From contig JALSHL010000301.1 of the NCBI GenBank assembly GCA_026982255.1, forward strand, positions 1-8,468: DNA of 8,468 nucleotides, in the 5' to 3' direction. Position numbers and translations under genes: made by a program. The DNA is from Paracoccaceae bacterium (GTDB lineage Bacteria; Pseudomonadota; Alphaproteobacteria; Rhodobacterales; Rhodobacteraceae). Shown piece by piece: positions 6,085 through 8,468 of this stretch; position 1 is the stretch's first letter; each line of letters starts with the position of its first letter. The notes beneath the pieces are model-generated. The model was not told the origin of the DNA and searched no databases. It saw nothing but the letters and a program-made list of their open reading frames with translations.

Positions 6085-6888
6085 ATGATTGAACTGACGA
6101 AATTATTCAAGCGCAGCCCTGTGGTCTCGGTGATCCGGCTGAGCGGTGTAATCGGCAGCGGTAGCCGTTTCGGCGGGCCGGGGCTGAACGATGCGGCGAT
6201 GGCCGATGTGATCGAGCGCGCCTTTACCAAGGGCAAGCCGAAAGCGGTGGCGCTGGCGATCAATTCGCCCGGTGGCTCGCCGGTGCAATCGGCGCTGATC
6301 GCGGCGCGGATACGGCGGCTGGCGGCGGAGAAAAACCTCAAGGTCTATGCGTTTTGCGAGGATGTGGCGGCTTCGGGCGGTTACTGGCTGGCGACGGCGG
6401 GGGACGAGATCTATGCGGATCGGAGTTCGATTGTCGGTTCGATCGGGGTGATTTCGGCCTCTTTCGGCTTTCACGAACTGATGACCCGACAGGGGATCGA
6501 GCGGCGGGTGTATACGGCAGGCGAGGATAAATCCATGCTCGATCCGTTCCGGCCGGAAAAACCGGAGGATGTGGAGCGCCTCAAAGCCCTGCAAAAGGTT
6601 ATCCATACCAATTTCATCGATCAGGTGACCGGGCGGCGCGGCAAGATGCTGCGCGGTGACGACCTGTTCACCGGCGAGATCTGGGTCGGTCCGCAGGCGG
6701 TGGAAAACGGGCTGATAGACGGGATCGCACATCTGGTGCCGAAAATGAAAGAGCTGTTCGGCGAGGATGTGAAACTGTCGGTCTTCGGGCCGAAGAAATC
6801 GCTGCTGAACCGGTTCGGCGGCCCTGCGGCGGCAGGGATCATGAACGATGTCGAGGATCGCAGCCTCTGGACCCGTTTCGGGTTGTAA
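6085..6888 (+). CDS. S49 family peptidase (single-domain SppA/SohB-like)
   Basis: This is a ClpP-fold serine peptidase of MEROPS family S49, which includes signal peptide peptidase SppA. The 267-residue product is a single catalytic domain. NSPGGSPVQSA (60-70) is the oxyanion-loop region, EDVAASGGYWLA (92-103) carries nucleophile S97, and the GEDKSMLDPFRP segment (147-157) supplies the likely general base K149. SIVGSIGVISA (115-125) is also typical. Unlike E. coli SppA and SohB, no N-terminal signal or membrane helix is visible: the protein starts MIELTKLFKRS and goes straight into the first strand. It is therefore predicted cytoplasmic, or held to the membrane by a partner. ATG 6085 fits homologue starts but lacks a proper ribosome binding site; GGGGAG (6056-6061) is too far upstream. 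It is the first gene of a four-gene operon. Confidence 0.9.
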   Translation: MIELTKLFKRSPVVSVIRLSGVIGSGSRFGGPGLNDAAMADVIERAFTKGKPKAVALAINSPGGSPVQSALIAARIRRLAAEKNLKVYAFCEDVAASGGYWLATAGDEIYADRSSIVGSIGVISASFGFHELMTRQGIERRVYTAGEDKSMLDPFRPEKPEDVERLKALQKVIHTNFIDQVTGRRGKMLRGDDLFTGEIWVGPQAVENGLIDGIAHLVPKMKELFGEDVKLSVFGPKKSLLNRFGGPAAAGIMNDVEDRSLWTRFGL

Positions 6889-6897
6889 GGGGTATTT

Positions 6898-7068
6898 ATG
6901 GTCAAGGTTGTCACGTTTTTCCTGATTGCCATGCTGGTGCTGGGCATGTTCGGCAAGCTGCGGGTGCCGAAGTTGCGCAAATCGCGCAAGGCGGCAAAGA
7001 AGTGCCCCGATTGTGGCACCTATCTGATCGGCAAGGCACCTTGTCCTTGCGCGAAAACCGGTAGCTGA
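6898..7068 (+). CDS. Small membrane protein with four-cysteine zinc-ribbon-like tail
   Basis: This 56-residue open frame has ATG 5 nt after GGGG of AAGGGG (6887-6892), which overlaps the stop of the peptidase gene. It ends 11 nt before the antiporter gene. Residues 3-18 (VVTFFLIAMLVLGM and neighbours) form one hydrophobic helix. Next is a strongly basic stretch (19-35, rich in Lys and Arg), then CPDCG (36-40) and CPC (49-51). The pattern C-x2-C-x9-C-x-C resembles a small zinc ribbon. The basic segment suggests the cysteine tail faces the cytoplasm, by the positive-inside rule. I do not recognise a named family. The ribosome binding site, operon fit and clear two-part design make it a likely real gene. 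A role as membrane anchor or partner of the soluble S49 peptidase is only a guess from adjacency. Confidence 0.8.
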   Translation: MVKVVTFFLIAMLVLGMFGKLRVPKLRKSRKAAKKCPDCGTYLIGKAPCPCAKTGS

Positions 7069-7079
7069 GTCGGGGCTTC

Positions 7080-8039
7080 ATGGACATTATTCTGGTCATT
7101 GCGGGTCTGGTCATTCTGCTGGTGGCAGGGGATTTCCTTGTCAAAGGGGCGGTCTCGCTGAGCCTGCGGCTGGGTATTCCGGCCCTGATTGTCAGTTTCA
7201 CCATTGTCGGTTTCGGCACTTCCGCGCCGGAGCTTCTGATTGCGGTGCAGTCGGCACTGGAAGGGGCGCCGGGGCTGGCGCTCGGGAATGTGGTTGGCTC
7301 GAATATCGCCAATGTGCTGCTGGTACTGGGTATTCCGGCGATTCTGTCACCTCTGGATACCTCGCGGTGTGACACCAGACGGACTTATATCCAGATGATG
7401 GGGGTCTCGGTGATTTTCGTGGCGTTGTGCTACATGGGGCCGCTCTATATTTGGCACGGGCTGGTGCTGGTGACCTTGCTGGCGGCAATGCTGGGAGATG
7501 CGTTCCGCTCGGCCGTTGCCTCGCGCAAGGGGGTGAACATCGACGATGTGACCTCCGAGGAACTGGCCGAGCTGGAGGATGCGGACCCGAATATGCCGGT
7601 CTGGCGGGTGGTGGCCTATCTGCTGATCGGGATTATCGGTCTGCCGTTCGGGGCGGATGTGCTGATCGAGGGGGCTATCAATCTGGCACGCGATAACGGG
7701 ATCTCGGAGGAGGTCGTCGGCCTGACGCTTGTGGCTGTCGGCACCTCGTTGCCCGAACTGGCGACGACGGTTGTGGCGGCGCTGCGCAAGCAGGCCGATG
7801 TGGCGCTGGGGAACGTGATTGGCTCGAACATGTTCAATCTGCTGGCCATCATGGGTGTGGCGAGCTTCTTCGGTCCGCTCGGGGTGTCGGAGCAGTTTCT
7901 GAGCGTGGATTTGTGGATTATGCTGGCGGCTTCGGCGTTGCTCGCGGTATTCGTGTTTTCTCCGTTGAAACTCTCGCGTATTTGGGGAATTGTGTTTCTG
8001 GCAGGCTATGGTGCCTATGTGTCGTTTTTGTTGCTCTGA
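7080..8039 (+). CDS. Calcium/sodium antiporter, YrbG-type (CaCA family)
   Basis: The product is a 319-residue inner-membrane cation/Ca2+ exchanger (E. coli YrbG: 325) with roughly ten hydrophobic helices. The two inverted alpha repeats that form the ion site are both complete. The first has GFGTSAPE (44-51) followed by ALGNVVGSN (67-75); the second has AVGTSLPE (219-226) followed by ALGNVIGSN (242-250). E51 and E226 are the expected ion-coordinating glutamates. A hydrophilic acidic loop at about 143-176 (including SEELAELEDAD) separates the halves, as in the family. ATG 7080 is preceded by a modest CGGGG 4 nt upstream, and translation may be coupled to the small gene 11 nt before it. Which ion is physiological cannot be read from sequence; Na+/Ca2+ exchange is the family assignment. 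Confidence 0.95.
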   Translation: MDIILVIAGLVILLVAGDFLVKGAVSLSLRLGIPALIVSFTIVGFGTSAPELLIAVQSALEGAPGLALGNVVGSNIANVLLVLGIPAILSPLDTSRCDTRRTYIQMMGVSVIFVALCYMGPLYIWHGLVLVTLLAAMLGDAFRSAVASRKGVNIDDVTSEELAELEDADPNMPVWRVVAYLLIGIIGLPFGADVLIEGAINLARDNGISEEVVGLTLVAVGTSLPELATTVVAALRKQADVALGNVIGSNMFNLLAIMGVASFFGPLGVSEQFLSVDLWIMLAASALLAVFVFSPLKLSRIWGIVFLAGYGAYVSFLLL

Positions 8040-8052
8040 ACAGGAGGGTTGA

Positions 8053-8468
8053 ATGGCGAAATCCGCACTGGTAACCGGTGGCGCGCAGCGTCTGGGGCGG
8101 GCGATGGTCCTGCATCTGGCGGCGCGCGGATACGATGTCGCGATTCATTATTCCAGCAGTGCCGATGCGGCCGAGGAAACCGCCGAACTGGTGCGCAAGG
8201 CGGGGCAGAAAGCGGTTTGTGTGCAGGCGGACCTGCTGGATATGGAGGCCACGACAGGGCTGGTGGACCGGGCAGCAGCAGCACTGGACGCGCAGCTTGA
8301 TCTGCTGGTGAACAACGCCTCGATTTTCGAATACGACAATTTGGAAACGGCCACGCCCGAAAGCTGGGATCGCCATATCAATTCCAACCTGCGGGCGCCT
8401 TTTTTCCTGACGCAGGCTTTTGCCCGTCAGGCACCGGAACCGGTGATGGATGCCAATGGCGAGCCGGA
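8053..8468 (+). CDS. SDR family oxidoreductase, pteridine-reductase-like (3' end missing)
   Basis: The window holds the first 138 residues of a short-chain dehydrogenase/reductase. The Rossmann fold begins at once, with VTGGAQRLGRAM (7-18) as the NAD(P)-binding glycine loop. D60 in the QADLLD stretch contacts adenine in the family, and LLVNNASIFEYD (84-95) and SNLRAPFFLTQAF (111-123) follow. TGGAQRLG and NNASIF resemble pteridine reductases (PTR1, FolM) more than the FabG or sugar-alcohol branches. HYSS (32-35) after the second strand suggests NADPH preference. The catalytic Tyr-x3-Lys lies beyond the window and cannot be checked. AGGAGGG (8042-8048) gives a strong ribosome binding site 4 nt before ATG, and the gene starts 13 nt after the antiporter. 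The SDR family call is secure; pterin reduction is inference. Confidence 0.85.
   Translation, partial: MAKSALVTGGAQRLGRAMVLHLAARGYDVAIHYSSSADAAEETAELVRKAGQKAVCVQADLLDMEATTGLVDRAAAALDAQLDLLVNNASIFEYDNLETATPESWDRHINSNLRAPFFLTQAFARQAPEPVMDANGEP

Noticed and set aside
8271..8284. GCA repeat in the SDR gene as a microsatellite or phase-variation tract
   Set aside because: Only four in-frame GCA alanine codons are present; changes by one unit would keep the frame, so no switching role is likely.
1..8468. Search for CRISPR arrays, insertion sequences, tRNA or rRNA genes, toxin-antitoxin pairs, defence or phage genes
   Set aside because: I saw no regularly spaced repeats, transposase motifs, clover-leaf sequences or defence-protein signatures. 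Intergenic space is short and the genes are common chromosomal ones.

Overview
The window is about 8.5 kb of G+C-rich chromosome, almost all of it coding. Gene order and protein sequences point to an alphaproteobacterium, most likely Rhodobacterales (Roseobacter-type). The clues are an FtsZ tail ending IPAFLRRQAN, the order ftsZ-lpxC-bamD-recN, and TTG starts on lpxC and recN. I see no rRNA, tRNA, insertion sequence, CRISPR array, prophage or other sign of recent transfer.

Region 1 (1-3772, + strand) is the end of the division and cell-wall cluster running into envelope and repair genes. It holds the last 40 codons of ftsZ, a strong intrinsic terminator, lpxC (lipid A synthesis), bamD (outer-membrane protein assembly lipoprotein) and recN (SMC-like DNA repair ATPase). 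lpxC and bamD each follow an intergenic gap carrying the same extended -10-like string TGnGCTAATC, so each may have its own promoter. recN follows bamD closely behind a strong Shine-Dalgarno.

Region 2 (3769-5930, - strand) is a two-gene unit pointing back at recN. A class III (CaiB/BaiF, SUGCT-like) CoA transferase is read first and overlaps by 19 bp a Tas-like aldo/keto reductase. The reductase stop codon and the recN stop codon share the palindrome TTAA, so the two transcription units meet with no spacer.

Region 3 (5931-6084) is a 154-bp divergent intergenic region with candidate promoters and a short inverted repeat.

Region 4 (6085-8468, + strand) is a tight operon with gaps of 9, 11 and 13 nt. 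It encodes a soluble single-domain S49 (SppA-type) peptidase, a 56-residue membrane protein with a four-cysteine zinc-ribbon-like tail, a YrbG-type Na+/Ca2+ antiporter, and a pteridine-reductase-like SDR cut off by the window edge.

Most of the window is ordinary housekeeping sequence, and I found no convincing new multi-gene system. The least explained items are the small cysteine-rich membrane protein beside the peptidase, the shared promoter-like string before the two outer-membrane biogenesis genes, and the convergent stop overlap where the CoA-transferase/reductase pair meets recN.
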